DNA of 31,231 nucleotides from JAZUOT01 sp045604805 (GCA_045604805.1 JAZUOT010000054.1:1-31231); one strand, 5' to 3'. Positions 1 through 8,886 are shown, counted from the stretch's first letter. Notes: generated from the sequence alone by a model not told the origin. Made by a program: numbers and translations.

Positions 1-2
1 CG

Positions 3-1001
3 ATAGATGGAGATAATAGTGTAGTAACTGCAAGTACTGAGAAACCTAATTCACTTGCTATATCTGCACATAAAGTTATCGTAAACGGGGGCACAATTGA
101 CATTACCGGGGGTATTCTCGCTGATGTTGGTCAAGATGAAAATGGCAATGAGATAGGTGGTATTTTGCAAATAAACAAAGTAAAGTCAATGAAAGTATAC
201 AAGGCAAGTAATGAAGATGCTTTGGGCGCTATTTCAGCCTATAATGAAGAAGGAAAAGCTCAGATAAAATTCCCAGACGCTAGCAGTTACGCTATGTACC
301 AGGCCGACAGCCCAGAGGCAACTAAGTCTGCTGGTATTGATATCAACGATATAAAGGCAGATCTTAACGATGGCGGTGAGGAAGCCTACAAAACCACAAA
401 AGCATATGTTGAGATAACCCCGGGAAGTAGTGGTACACTAAGTGGCGACGGTGTAGGTGAAAATACTAGTTTTTCAGTTGAATTCGGTTCTAAGCAGCTG
501 AGCATAAATCCCAAACCTGAAAAAGATGGCTACGAGATAGAAGGCTACTACCTTGATGAGAATTTTAACACTCAAATCGCTGACGCGGAAGGAAATTTAC
601 TGAAAAATGTGACCATGACAGGAAATGTCCAGACAAAAATGCTGGCCTACACCAAGGGTGCTTTAGGTGCTGGTACGGTAAGTTACACAGACAGCGAAGG
701 TAAATGGATTTATGCCGGAAGCGACCCTGTAAATATCTACATAAAGTGGAAAGCTGTCGTGGATAACAGCGGCGACGGCGGTGACAATGGTGACGACAAT
801 GGTGACGACAATGGTGACGACAACAACAGCGGCGGCGGCAACAACAACGGCGGCGGTAACAACAACGGCGACAACGGCAAAAATACGAACCCCAATAACT
901 CCACCAAAACCGGCGAAAACCCTCTGCCAATTTTTCTTGGTCTTGGCTTTGCTCTCCTATCTCTAATAAGCATAAAAAAATTGAAAATTTATAATGAATA
1001 A
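3..1001 (+). CDS. Cell-surface protein, C-terminal part, LPXTG-like anchor
   Basis: The reading frame is open from base 3, so the 5' end lies outside the window; 332 residues are visible. The visible part has a region resembling a Listeria-Bacteroides (InlB B-type) repeat, with GYYLDENF followed by an aromatic strand ending YIKWK. Then comes a low-complexity linker of Gly, Asp and Asn (about nucleotides 760-890). It ends in a sorting-like tail: STKTGE, a hydrophobic stretch (PLPIFLGLGFALLSLISI) and a basic end KKLK. This is the usual order for sortase-anchored wall proteins, but the canonical L-P of LPXTG is replaced by S-T. Role inferred: wall-attached surface or adhesin-like protein. The stop codon sits inside a 28-bp tandem repeat and a strong terminator follows. 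The overall function is unknown because the N-terminus is missing. Confidence 0.8.
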   Translation: MDGDNSVVTASTEKPNSLAISAHKVIVNGGTIDITGGILADVGQDENGNEIGGILQINKVKSMKVYKASNEDALGAISAYNEEGKAQIKFPDASSYAMYQADSPEATKSAGIDINDIKADLNDGGEEAYKTTKAYVEITPGSSGTLSGDGVGENTSFSVEFGSKQLSINPKPEKDGYEIEGYYLDENFNTQIADAEGNLLKNVTMTGNVQTKMLAYTKGALGAGTVSYTDSEGKWIYAGSDPVNIYIKWKAVVDNSGDGGDNGDDNGDDNGDDNNSGGGNNNGGGNNNGDNGKNTNPNNSTKTGENPLPIFLGLGFALLSLISIKKLKIYNE

Positions 1002-1036
1002 TTAATAATTGAAAATTTATAATTAATAATTAATAA
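981..1036. repeat. 28-bp tandem duplication across a stop codon
   Basis: Bases 981-1008 and 1009-1036 are two copies of a 28-bp AT-rich unit beginning TTGAAAATTTATAAT. They differ at one position (G at 996, T at 1024). The first copy contains the last codons and stop of the surface protein gene. A partial third copy (TTGA) follows. Confidence 0.85.
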
Positions 1037-1044
1037 TTGATGTG

Positions 1045-1080
1045 GCAGAGCGGGAAAAAAGTTTTTCCCGCTCTGCTTTT
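1045..1080 (+). terminator. Rho-independent terminator of the surface protein gene
   Basis: GCAGAGCGGGAAAAA at 1045-1059 pairs perfectly with 1062-1076 and is followed by TTTT. It lies 44 bp after the stop codon. Confidence 0.9.
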
Positions 1081-1205
1081 GATTATCAGAGTTAGTAAGC
1101 GGAAACATAAAAATATTCTGGGAAAAATTTCGCGCCAGGGGATGTTTTTTTTGATGGTTGATTTTAAGCTATCGCTTTTTTCTATCCTTTAGGTTGCACA
1201 TCTAT

Positions 1206-1217
1206 TGTAACGTTACA
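1206..1217. promoter_or_regulatory. 12-bp perfect palindrome, possible operator
   Basis: TGTAACGTTACA is a perfect inverted repeat centred about 36 bp upstream of the -35 box of the tRNA-Pro promoter. It could be a repressor or activator site, or chance. The rest of 1081-1247 shows nothing recognisable. Confidence 0.3.
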
Positions 1218-1247
1218 TTTTGCCGTGAACATTTCGTTGATTCATTC

Positions 1248-1276
1248 TTGACAAATAAATTGTAATAATGATAAAA
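1248..1276 (+). promoter_or_regulatory. Sigma-A-type promoter for tRNA-Pro
   Basis: A perfect TTGACA at 1248-1253 is followed after 16-17 bp by an AT-rich -10 region (GATAAAAT at 1270-1277). The tRNA begins 14 bp later. Confidence 0.7.
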
Positions 1277-1290
1277 TGAAAAGGTGAGTG

Positions 1291-1367
1291 CGAGGTGTAG
1301 CTCAGTTTGGTAGAGTGCTTGCTTTGGGAGCAAGATGCCGCAGGTTCAAGTCCTGTCACCTCGACCA
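1291..1367 (+). tRNA. tRNA-Pro (anticodon TGG)
   Basis: Full cloverleaf. Acceptor CGAGGTG pairs with CACCTCG, the anticodon stem is CTTGC/GCAAG with loop TTTGGGA, and the T-arm contains GGTTCAAGTCC. The CCA end is encoded (1365-1367). Confidence 0.97.
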
Positions 1368-1374
1368 TGTTTTT

Positions 1375-1413
1375 AAGCACAATGGTTTTAGTATGAAGCC
1401 GTTGTGCTTTTTT
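1375..1413 (+). terminator. Terminator after tRNA-Pro
   Basis: AAGCACAATGG (1375-1385) pairs with CCGTTGTGCTT (1399-1409), with one G-U pair, and runs into six T residues. Confidence 0.85.
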
Positions 1414-1630
1414 CGTGTACGTAGAAAAATAAAAGATTTCTAATCATATATAGTCAGTAGTTTTTCATATCGAGTAAGAATTAAATTAACGCGAAGCTGC
1501 GCAAAAAAATTATTTCCCAATAATTTAAATAATAGAATAATATTGTTTGCTCATAAGTATCCTGTAAAGTGCATTTATATTTGATAGTGGTTTATAAAGC
1601 GTATTTAAATTTTGTTAAGGGGTGCATATT

Positions 1631-2224
1631 ATGATGAACTACCTATGGGCGGCGATTGTCTTTTTATCCGTTATTTATTCTTTTTTTTCAGGTAGTGTAG
1701 ATGCTTTATCTCATTCTGTCTTAAATGGTGCTACTGATGCTGTAAATTTAATTATATCTATTGCTGGTATCATGTGTTTTTGGTCCGGGATAATGGAAGT
1801 TGGAAACGCTTCTGGTTTGACTGAGATTTTAGCTAAAATTTTTCGCCCAGTAATAGGAAAGCTTTTTCCCGAGTATAAAAATAATTTCAAAGCTTTGAGT
1901 GCAATAAGTATGAACATAACTGCAAATCTTCTAGGATTAGGAAATGCAGCTACACCTTTTGGGATAGCAGCTATGAAAGAAATGCAAAGCAGCAGGCATA
2001 CAAAACAAAAACATATAGCTAATAATAGCATGGTTATGTTTGTGATAATAAACACGGTTCCATTCCAATTGTTTTCAACTACCTTGATAGCGCTTAGAGC
2101 TGAAAATGGATCAATGAACCCTTTTGCTATATTGCCAGTAGTTTGGCTTACATCAATCTGTTCTTTATGTACTGGAATCCTGATAACTAAATTATTTGAA
2201 AAATGTATGAAGGGGCACAAGTAA
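1631..2224 (+). CDS. spmA: Spore maturation protein A
   Basis: A 197-aa integral membrane protein with the nucleoside-recognition (Gate) domain typical of SpmA, close to the length of the Bacillus protein. Visible family features are the segments GIMCFWSGIMEV, FRPVIGKLFPEY, and MNITANLLGLGNAATPFG with a conserved Gly/Asn-rich core. In Bacillus, SpmA and SpmB are made in the mother cell and are needed for full dehydration of the spore core. The ATG at 1631 is chosen because AAGGGG (1617-1622) lies 8 bp upstream; a GTG at 1622 would overlap that ribosome-binding site. spmB follows 3 bp after the stop, so the two are surely co-transcribed. No clear mother-cell promoter was identified in the 217 bp upstream. 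Confidence 0.93.
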   Translation: MMNYLWAAIVFLSVIYSFFSGSVDALSHSVLNGATDAVNLIISIAGIMCFWSGIMEVGNASGLTEILAKIFRPVIGKLFPEYKNNFKALSAISMNITANLLGLGNAATPFGIAAMKEMQSSRHTKQKHIANNSMVMFVIINTVPFQLFSTTLIALRAENGSMNPFAILPVVWLTSICSLCTGILITKLFEKCMKGHK

Positions 2225-2227
2225 TTT

Positions 2228-2758
2228 ATGGCTAGCTTTAGTGTTTATATAATGCCGGCAATTATAGCTTTTGTGATCTTATTCGCACTTGTAAAAAAAG
2301 TCGCTGTATTTGAAGTCTTCCTGAAAGGGGTAAAAAACGGAATGGCGTCGCTCACATCTATAGCTCCAGCCCTCTTGGGACTAATTTGTGCTGTATCGAT
2401 GCTCAGAGCTAGTGGGATTTTAAATGCTATATGTGATCTAGCTTCTCCTATTTGTAATATGTTTTCTTTTCCGGCGGATGTTTTACCACTTGCTTTGCTA
2501 AGACCGGTTTCCGGAAGCGGTTCACTTGCTATTGTGAATGACATATTTAAAAACTTCGGGACTGACAGCTTCACAGGACTTTTGGCTTCGGTTATGATGG
2601 GTTCCACTGAAACTACATTTTACGCTATAGCTGTATATTTTTCTGCGGTAGGTATAACTAAAATTAGACATACAGTGTTGTCTGCAGTTTGTGCTGATAT
2701 TGTAGGTCTAATATTTGCTTTTGTTTTTAGTTCGATGTTTTTTTCTGAACTTTATTAG
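2228..2758 (+). CDS. spmB: Spore maturation protein B
   Basis: 176-aa membrane protein of the same nucleoside-recognition family as SpmA, and its usual partner. It shows the SpmB-type segments RPVSGSGSLAIVNDIF and MMGSTETTFYAIAVYFSAVGI, and hydrophobic helices at both ends. It begins at ATG 2228, three bases after the spmA stop, so translation is probably coupled. Its last 32 bp overlap the 3' end of spoVB on the opposite strand, so the two transcripts converge and overlap. Expected role: spore core dehydration and heat resistance together with SpmA. Confidence 0.93.
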   Translation: MASFSVYIMPAIIAFVILFALVKKVAVFEVFLKGVKNGMASLTSIAPALLGLICAVSMLRASGILNAICDLASPICNMFSFPADVLPLALLRPVSGSGSLAIVNDIFKNFGTDSFTGLLASVMMGSTETTFYAIAVYFSAVGITKIRHTVLSAVCADIVGLIFAFVFSSMFFSELY

Positions 2759-4301
2759 CACAAGGTAAATATAAAATAAATTTGCTCATAAATCCATTGC
2801 TGATACAACCCATAAGAGGTAATAACAAAAAATACAAAGCGCTACATATGATTATTTTGAAAAAGAATCTTTGCAAAGTATCAGTAAAAATATAACACAA
2901 ACTTTCATTGATTAATTGCAAACATAGACAAGGTAAAAAAATGGCAAATATAGGTTTTATTATCCATTTGGAAACATCAAGTTTAAGCGATGCAATATTC
3001 ATAAGTTTAGCGATGCTGAAGCTTGAATTTAGTATCTCACTCAGGAAAATTATTATGATTACTCCTTTTATTCCGCATATAGGCAGTAAAATAAACATTA
3101 AAATTAGACGAATAGCTGAATCTATTACATTGTAGGTAAAGTATGACAGCTGTTCATTCAAACCTTTTAGCATGGCATCTACAATGCTATCTAAATACAT
3201 AAGCGGTAATATTGGTGCAAGTATTGCTATAAATACTCCTATGTTTTGATTGCTGTAGAGTATAATTCCTAAATCTTTCCCAAAGGCAACAAATATACCG
3301 CTTATCCATATAGAAAAATAAAAACTTATGGCGAATACTTTATTGCTTATATTTTTTATACTCCTTTTGTTCCCCCTAACATTTGCTTCAGAAAACTCAG
3401 GGAGTAACAAGGTAGAAAATGACATTAAAAACGCTGATGGAAAAGTTATTACAGGCATAACCATACCATTGAGCATACCGTAAGCTGAAAGTGAACTTTC
3501 ATAGGAAGCACCGCTTTTTTTGAGGCCTTTGGGTATCATTATATTTTCAAACATCGAAAATCCAGAACGCAAACAAGCATTGCCGGTAGTAGGCAGCCAT
3601 ATTGATATAAATTTCCTGAAAAAATTCAAGGGTTTTAATTTTTTTTGTTGGGATGATTCATTCCTTTTTGACAAGTCTTTAGCATACAGAAAATATGAAA
3701 ACAAAAACGATATTACCTCTGCTATGGTCGTTGATAAAACTAGATACGCACAAGTGTACTCAATATTGCTCATTGGAAATAGGTTTATCAAGATAGCAAA
3801 TATCAAAAACTCGATTATTTGCTCAATTAACTGTTCGCTAGCTGCATAAGAAGCTTTTCTCACTGCCATAAAATAGCCTCTATAGCAAGACGATAAAGCT
3901 AAAAATGGCAAACTTGGTGCAAGTATTTTTAAAGACAAAATAGCCCTAGAATCCTTTAGTAATATATTCCCTAGCGCTCCTGCTGAAAAGTACAAAATAA
4001 ATGCACAAAACACACTCAAAAGAAGGGAAATACATATACAAATTCGCATTATAATTTTTATATGCCAAATATTATTGAAAGACAATGTCTCAGAAACTAA
4101 TCTTGTTACCACTAGGTTTATCCCCGAAGCGCTAACTGTTGCTACAAAAAAATATATCATCACAATAAGCTGGTATAAACCTATACATTCTGTACCTATT
4201 TTGTTGGACATATATACTCTAAAACTTATCCCCAAGCTCCGTATGATAAGTGTTGATAATGTCATTATAAGCGCATTTAAAAAGAATACTTTTTTTTTCA
4301 A
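2727..4301 (-). CDS. spoVB: SpoVB-type polysaccharide/lipid flippase (MOP/MATE superfamily)
   Basis: 524-aa polytopic membrane protein, about the length of Bacillus SpoVB (518 aa), with many hydrophobic helices over its whole length. The N-terminus contains SLGISFRVYMSNKIGTECIGLYQL and an ASGINLVVTRLVSE segment, as in SpoVB/YkvU proteins (oligosaccharide flippase fold, related to MurJ). In sporulating bacteria SpoVB is thought to help export precursors for spore cortex peptidoglycan. The start is TTG at 4301, supported by AAAGGAG eight bases upstream; no better ATG exists. Its neighbours spmA/spmB are also sporulation genes. A general Wzx/MurJ-like flippase role cannot be excluded by sequence reading alone. 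Confidence 0.82.
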   Translation of the reverse strand: MKKKVFFLNALIMTLSTLIIRSLGISFRVYMSNKIGTECIGLYQLIVMIYFFVATVSASGINLVVTRLVSETLSFNNIWHIKIIMRICICISLLLSVFCAFILYFSAGALGNILLKDSRAILSLKILAPSLPFLALSSCYRGYFMAVRKASYAASEQLIEQIIEFLIFAILINLFPMSNIEYTCAYLVLSTTIAEVISFLFSYFLYAKDLSKRNESSQQKKLKPLNFFRKFISIWLPTTGNACLRSGFSMFENIMIPKGLKKSGASYESSLSAYGMLNGMVMPVITFPSAFLMSFSTLLLPEFSEANVRGNKRSIKNISNKVFAISFYFSIWISGIFVAFGKDLGIILYSNQNIGVFIAILAPILPLMYLDSIVDAMLKGLNEQLSYFTYNVIDSAIRLILMFILLPICGIKGVIIIIFLSEILNSSFSIAKLMNIASLKLDVSKWIIKPIFAIFLPCLCLQLINESLCYIFTDTLQRFFFKIIICSALYFLLLPLMGCISNGFMSKFILYLPCANKVQKKTSN

Positions 4302-4429
4302 AATCCTAACTCCTTTAATTTCTTATCAATGCATTTATATTAAATAAAGACTAGAAGTTAGAATCCTAGTTAAATAATCACAATCTAAAACCTTGAATCA
4401 AAAGAGACAAGCTGAAATGATAGAAAAAT

Positions 4430-4458
4430 TTGACACTTGTAATATTTCGCAGTATTCT
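4430..4458 (+). promoter_or_regulatory. Promoter of GG-leader gene 1
   Basis: TTGACA (4430-4435), a 17-bp spacer, then TATTCT (4453-4458). A better -10 (TATAAT, 4458-4463) lies slightly downstream but at 22-bp spacing. The gene starts at 4496. Confidence 0.55.
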
Positions 4459-4495
4459 ATAATTGGATTGTTTTTTATGTGAGGTTGAAACTATT

Positions 4496-6943
4496 ATGGA
4501 TTTTAATCAAATTGAATTTTACTCTGACCTAAAAGAGTGTCGCAACGAAAAAGAATTTTGTGACTTTTTACTTAACAAAGGAACAGTTTTAAGCGTTCAA
4601 AAGTTAAAACATATAGCACGTTTGTTTAAGAGCAAACAGTTTGATGATTCAAAAATTTTATCAGTTGAGCAATTGAGCTGTATTGCAGGTGGTGGCCCCC
4701 ATGAAAAAAAGCGGACAGAAGCAAACGAAAACTTTACTCAAAATCAAAACGAGACTTCAAAAACATCTATTACTCTAGAACAAGCCTGCTTTACCAGCAC
4801 AGAAGAAAAGCAAGTTGCCTACGAAACACCTTGTCAAGGTACAGAAATTCCTCCATTGATAAATAATGGACACGAAGGATTAGAGCAAACTGAAAACAGC
4901 ATATCTAGTGCTAACATTACTCAGAAAATTCCAGCAGAACCAACAGTTCATCCCACATGGCATTCTTATAATGAAATTATGAATGTATTTGATGAACTTA
5001 AAGATAATGGATTTTCTGCTGCTTCCAGTAAAGCTCGCTTTCTGTATGATTTGCATCTTAAATTTAATGATCCTGGAGCAACATATCTATTATCAGAGAT
5101 GTTTAACAGATACACTAATGGCAACATCTCTGGAGCAGCCAAATTTATTTCAGAAAACACTGGTTTAAAAGGTGGGTTTGATGTACGGCGTGAAGATAAT
5201 CCTATTTTTTGTTCTTTATCTCCAGAAGATCAAAGCGAATATTCACAAGTTATTCGACAGTGTCCTGAATGGTTGAGTGAACATTTTCCATCTTTAAACA
5301 ATTTAATTGACTCAAATGCCTTGAGAAAACCAGTATTAGATCATGAAAGATTGGCTTCAGCAACAAATGCATTACACTCTATAGCGTCAAGTGGGGGGTT
5401 ATATTTTGATGATATAAAACAGGCACCAAATTTTTTAAAACTTTATAACGTTTACGAACATGAGACATTGACTTGTCCTGATATCAAAAAAACTGCACCT
5501 GGTGTTATTGATTTTATAGTTTTAACTGGTGCTAAAGTAACATCAAGAAAAGAAGACCTTGATTACCTTTGCAATCAATTTATTCCTCAGCAAATTAAAT
5601 ATTTAGCCGATAATATGAGTAAGTTTTCTCTTCCTTTGTTGTTTAAAAATATAAAAGATAGTTATAGAAATTATTTCCAATCCTTGGAACAGCCTGGTAG
5701 CCGAGGAACCTTTAGCCGTACACCACCATGTCCAGCACCTTACCCTAAACGGCAGCCAACTCTAGTACCAACACCATTTACACTTTCACATTCGCAAATG
5801 ACATTTAAATCCCAAGCCCCTAACCTTCAAACACCGCCATCTAGCTCCCATACACACGGCCAAACGAAGGCAGTTTCCCCGCTATCCCGTAAAGATGCTA
5901 CACCCCCTACAAAACCTGCCGAGAAATCAGGTACAGACCAAAGAAATACACAAATTGCCACAGAAACTTTTGCATCAGTTATACCAACCCAACAGTATCT
6001 AGGAAAAACTGATGATACAGCTGCAAAGGGAATTCCAGCTAACAGAAATGCAACAAAATCAACAGGAAAGCGTTCTTCTTCCGTAAGTGGGAAAAAAACT
6101 GACAAATGCGTAGAAGTAAACGTAAAAATTGGCGATTCTATACCACCCGGAACAGAAGTAAATGTGAAAATAAAATTTGAAACACCAAACTCCGAACACA
6201 CTGCTGGTTCAAGAACAAAAAAAGGGAGAATGTCCGATCTTACTAAAAGCGGATCTGCAAAACAAAATATTGTGGAGCCAAACTCAATGAGTGAACAATT
6301 AGTGTCAACACCAAAACCAGGTGATATTTCCTGGGAATTATTTGACGATCATGTATTTGAGGATATCCCATTCAATCCATTTCAGCGCAATTGGAAGGAA
6401 CTTGATAATTTTGATTCGTTGAAAATTAAATTTTTTATTTATGATAAGTCATCATTTTGTAAGTTTCTTGAAGTACGTGAGCGTTCAGATGTTAAGAATG
6501 TTTCTTCAGATAAATTCTCTGCTGTACTTCCAGATTTAAAGCAGTATTTTGAAGAAGAGTCTCTTAGTCTAGAAAGTTCATTGTGGAGTTCTGAGAAAAT
6601 AAAAGAAGAAAAGGAAAATCTACCCTCCTTGCGTTTTAGATTAATGAAATTATGCGATTTAGCTAGCTCTTTTTGCAGACATTTTGATATACATGAAGAA
6701 AAATTTAATCCTTTTGTTTTTCTACTTCGAGCGTATAGCGCTTCAAAATTCGAAATAGGCGTATGTCCGCTTAGTGGCTCGGAAAATATGTTTTTATATA
6801 ATCGTAAGCTTTTAGTAGAAGCTTTTGAAGCATTGAAGCAACAAGGATCTAACTACCCAGAACAACATGTCCCAGTGACACTTAAAGAAAATCCTGAGGT
6901 TGAGCAGGCATTTAGTGAGGTATTTGGGTGTCCTTTGGTATAA
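4496..6943 (+). CDS. Large double-glycine-leader protein 1
   Basis: 815-aa protein of unknown function. The ATG at 4496 is preferred over an upstream TTG because GTGAGG lies 11 bp before it. It also makes the N-terminus align with the other family members. Residues 1-66 form a leader with ECRNEKEF near position 14 and SVEQLSCIAGG at its end, so predicted cleavage is after G66. After the leader come a charged, Gln/Thr-rich linker, a helical region (about residues 155-400) and a Pro/Ser/Thr-rich linker (about 400-600). That linker contains two EVNVKI copies, and a second folded C-terminal region follows. No catalytic motif is recognised. The helical part and the segment around RNWKELDNF look faintly like protein 2 (12986-15691). 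The gene is a single transcription unit. Inference: exported cargo of a C39-peptidase ABC transporter. Leader similarity is directly visible; export is not proven. Confidence 0.8.
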   Translation: MDFNQIEFYSDLKECRNEKEFCDFLLNKGTVLSVQKLKHIARLFKSKQFDDSKILSVEQLSCIAGGGPHEKKRTEANENFTQNQNETSKTSITLEQACFTSTEEKQVAYETPCQGTEIPPLINNGHEGLEQTENSISSANITQKIPAEPTVHPTWHSYNEIMNVFDELKDNGFSAASSKARFLYDLHLKFNDPGATYLLSEMFNRYTNGNISGAAKFISENTGLKGGFDVRREDNPIFCSLSPEDQSEYSQVIRQCPEWLSEHFPSLNNLIDSNALRKPVLDHERLASATNALHSIASSGGLYFDDIKQAPNFLKLYNVYEHETLTCPDIKKTAPGVIDFIVLTGAKVTSRKEDLDYLCNQFIPQQIKYLADNMSKFSLPLLFKNIKDSYRNYFQSLEQPGSRGTFSRTPPCPAPYPKRQPTLVPTPFTLSHSQMTFKSQAPNLQTPPSSSHTHGQTKAVSPLSRKDATPPTKPAEKSGTDQRNTQIATETFASVIPTQQYLGKTDDTAAKGIPANRNATKSTGKRSSSVSGKKTDKCVEVNVKIGDSIPPGTEVNVKIKFETPNSEHTAGSRTKKGRMSDLTKSGSAKQNIVEPNSMSEQLVSTPKPGDISWELFDDHVFEDIPFNPFQRNWKELDNFDSLKIKFFIYDKSSFCKFLEVRERSDVKNVSSDKFSAVLPDLKQYFEEESLSLESSLWSSEKIKEEKENLPSLRFRLMKLCDLASSFCRHFDIHEEKFNPFVFLLRAYSASKFEIGVCPLSGSENMFLYNRKLLVEAFEALKQQGSNYPEQHVPVTLKENPEVEQAFSEVFGCPLV

Positions 6944-7239
6944 CTAAAAGTGATTTAGCGGAGATGTTAATTGCTAAATACCTCTATTTAATTACTCGCT
7001 TAACACAACATGCACTACATGATGTTTGGTGCGGCATATGGATGATCATCGTAAATTCCATGTCTAACATTTAAGAGTTTGCAAGAAAATATCTATCACA
7101 CAGTTTCTAGCCAAAATGACCTTTCATGCGTTTTGCGTAGGGAGAAATAAACCTCACTTATTTTATTTTTTTTTTTAATATGATACACTTTAAAAAGTTT
7201 TTCGTAGGAAGTTATTTTTCTTAGATATGGGATGAGAGT

Positions 7240-8115
7240 ATGTTGCGTAAACATGATCGTTATAGGAGTTTTGCTATCTGTTTACCTCTGTTGTTAATCA
7301 TTGTCTATTGTATGTGCTGTGGAGAGATTTTAAAAATTTCCGCAGTATCTTCAAAATCAGGTACAACTTATAGTTCTTCACGTTACAGTACAAGCAATAA
7401 TTCAAGTGGCACGAACAATACTAGCAAATCAAATTCTTCATACAATTATAAATCGTCTAGTTCTACGACACTGTTGCCCGATGATGGTAGCAGCGTAACA
7501 CCCGCAACTTCCCAAAACTGGGACGAGCTTTTGTCCGATCTTGATCAAACTGCCGACAAAAATGAATTCACGTTTTCTGATACGCCTAATTCCTTAGGTT
7601 TTTGGGGAAGTAAGTTGTCTTGGCTTGGTTTTGCGCTTATTGTGATTTCTATTTTTGGCTTTACTTATGTTTTACGTAGCAATATCCGATACAAAAAAAA
7701 TCTAAATGCAAGAACGTCAGGACAAGTAGCTGCAAAACGATACATCAATGATATTAAAGCTGTTGATAATAATAATAAACAAACTGATATACGTTCAAGA
7801 AAATCAGCACCGAAAACAGTTTATCGTGATGGATATGGTTACAGTAAGTCTGCAGACAATGTCGCAACAAGAAACACAAAAAGTTGCAAACACAGTAATA
7901 CCAGTGAAATCCCAGGGCAAACTTCGTTTGACATTACCAATAAATTAGATAACAAAAATACTTCAGCTAAACATTTTTTAGCAGATGATAGTCAGTCTGG
8001 TGCTTATACTGAAAGTAGACACTTCAACCAGAAAAAACAAAAATCAAAGTCTGAAAACGGAAAAATAGCCAAGAGGGAAGAATTTTGGAATGACTTTTTT
8101 GATAATAAAAGATAG
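7240..8115 (+). CDS. Unrecognised two-TM protein with Ser/Asn-rich linker
   Basis: 291-aa protein of no family I recognise. A hydrophobic segment at residues 11-33 could be a signal anchor. Residues 36-95 are a low-complexity Ser/Thr/Asn/Tyr-rich linker, and residues 96-120 are acidic. A second hydrophobic segment lies at about 124-145, followed by a long, basic, Lys/Arg/Ser-rich tail to the end. With both segments as membrane helices, the Ser-rich loop would face outside and the basic tail the cytoplasm. The start is ATG 7240 with only a weak upstream GGGATGAG. A possible -10 (TATGAT, about 7179) follows a long T tract in the 296-bp gap after GG-leader gene 1. No neighbour suggests a role. 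Confidence 0.7.
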   Translation: MLRKHDRYRSFAICLPLLLIIVYCMCCGEILKISAVSSKSGTTYSSSRYSTSNNSSGTNNTSKSNSSYNYKSSSSTTLLPDDGSSVTPATSQNWDELLSDLDQTADKNEFTFSDTPNSLGFWGSKLSWLGFALIVISIFGFTYVLRSNIRYKKNLNARTSGQVAAKRYINDIKAVDNNNKQTDIRSRKSAPKTVYRDGYGYSKSADNVATRNTKSCKHSNTSEIPGQTSFDITNKLDNKNTSAKHFLADDSQSGAYTESRHFNQKKQKSKSENGKIAKREEFWNDFFDNKR

Positions 8116-8132
8116 ATAATTTTTATTTGTTG

Positions 8133-8501
8133 CTACTTTATTTTGTTTTTGTAAAATAGTTGTTGTATACCTATTGCAAGCAAAAAAAAGCCGAAAAGTT
8201 TCCTTAATATTACAGGATTTACTATTGTGCTAGTATAAGCACCGGCCAAAGCGCCAATAATACCGAAAATTATAATGGGAATAGCTATATTCCAAACTAT
8301 TAATTTTTCTCTAGAGTGTATTATTATGGCTAAAAGTGCAATCGGCAAGAAAAATATTAGATTTATACCTTGCGCTACTGACTGTGGTGTAGCTGTAAAT
8401 ATAGTAAGGTATATAATCAAAACACTTCCCCCACCAAAACCCATTGAGCCTAATATACCCGAAAGTGTAGCTGCAACTGCAGTTGATATTAAGCCGCTCA
8501 T
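8133..8501 (-). CDS. TauE/SafE-family permease, second half-protein
   Basis: 122-aa membrane protein with about four hydrophobic helices and the family's N-terminal Gly-rich turn (LGSMGFGGGSVLI). TauE/SafE proteins are usually about 250 aa, with two similar halves, and are linked to export of sulfite, sulfoacetate or other anions. Here each half is its own gene. This one starts at the ATG overlapping the stop of the upstream half (4-bp overlap, 8498-8501), so the two are translationally coupled and probably form a heterodimer. Paired half-size members are known in clostridia, so this is probably not a broken gene. The substrate is not predictable. Confidence 0.85.
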   Translation of the reverse strand: MSGLISTAVAATLSGILGSMGFGGGSVLIIYLTIFTATPQSVAQGINLIFFLPIALLAIIIHSREKLIVWNIAIPIIIFGIIGALAGAYTSTIVNPVILRKLFGFFLLAIGIQQLFYKNKIK

Positions 8502-8866
8502 GACATTATCATCCTATAGGCTGCCCACAGAATAAATATACCAAATGCTCGGTGCAACCATATATCACTCATTTTCTTCAAAAGCAACGAGCCTACAAGA
8601 GAGCCTATTAATCCCCAAAATAGATATGGAACAGCATCACCTATTTTTACCTTTTCTGAGCTTAAGTAGAATATTGCACTTACTAAGCATGTAAAAAATA
8701 TTATAGCTACAGAAGTTGCATGAGATTTTTTCATATCTATGCCATTTTTATTCAAAGTAGGGACTATTATCATTCCTCCCCCTGCTCCAAGCAAACCGTT
8801 TAAAATACCGGAGGCAAACCCTAGTATTTTGTATTTCAGTTTTTTACTCATATATTTTTTCTTCAC
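8498..8866 (-). CDS. TauE/SafE-family permease, first half-protein
   Basis: 122-aa membrane protein, with a basic N-terminus (MKKKYMSKKLKYK) and then the motif GILNGLLGAGGGMIIVP, typical of the first half of TauE/SafE permeases. About four hydrophobic helices are visible. It is followed without a gap by the second half-protein and lies just downstream of sleB on the same strand (20 bp), so a three-gene transcript is possible. GGGGG-type ribosome-binding sequence precedes the start. Role: anion (sulfite or organosulfonate-type) transport by family; the true substrate is unknown. Confidence 0.85.
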   Translation of the reverse strand: MKKKYMSKKLKYKILGFASGILNGLLGAGGGMIIVPTLNKNGIDMKKSHATSVAIIFFTCLVSAIFYLSSEKVKIGDAVPYLFWGLIGSLVGSLLLKKMSDIWLHRAFGIFILWAAYRMIMS

Positions 8867-8886
8867 CCCCTCTATGTTTTAAAAAT

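Noticed and set aside
565..973. Minus-strand and alternative plus-strand frames over the Gly/Asp/Asn linker
   Set aside because: They arise from the trinucleotide-like repeat of the linker (Cys/Arg or Leu/Pro or Thr runs) and have no start signals.
6944..7239. Terminator of GG-leader gene 1
   Set aside because: Only a weak 6-bp stem (TTTAGC/GCTAAA, about 6953-6978) with no T run was found, so it is not listed.
8133..8866. TauE/SafE pair as one gene broken by a frameshift
   Set aside because: Each half has its own start and complete helices, and the ATGA overlap is a normal coupling signal; half-size pairs exist in clostridia.
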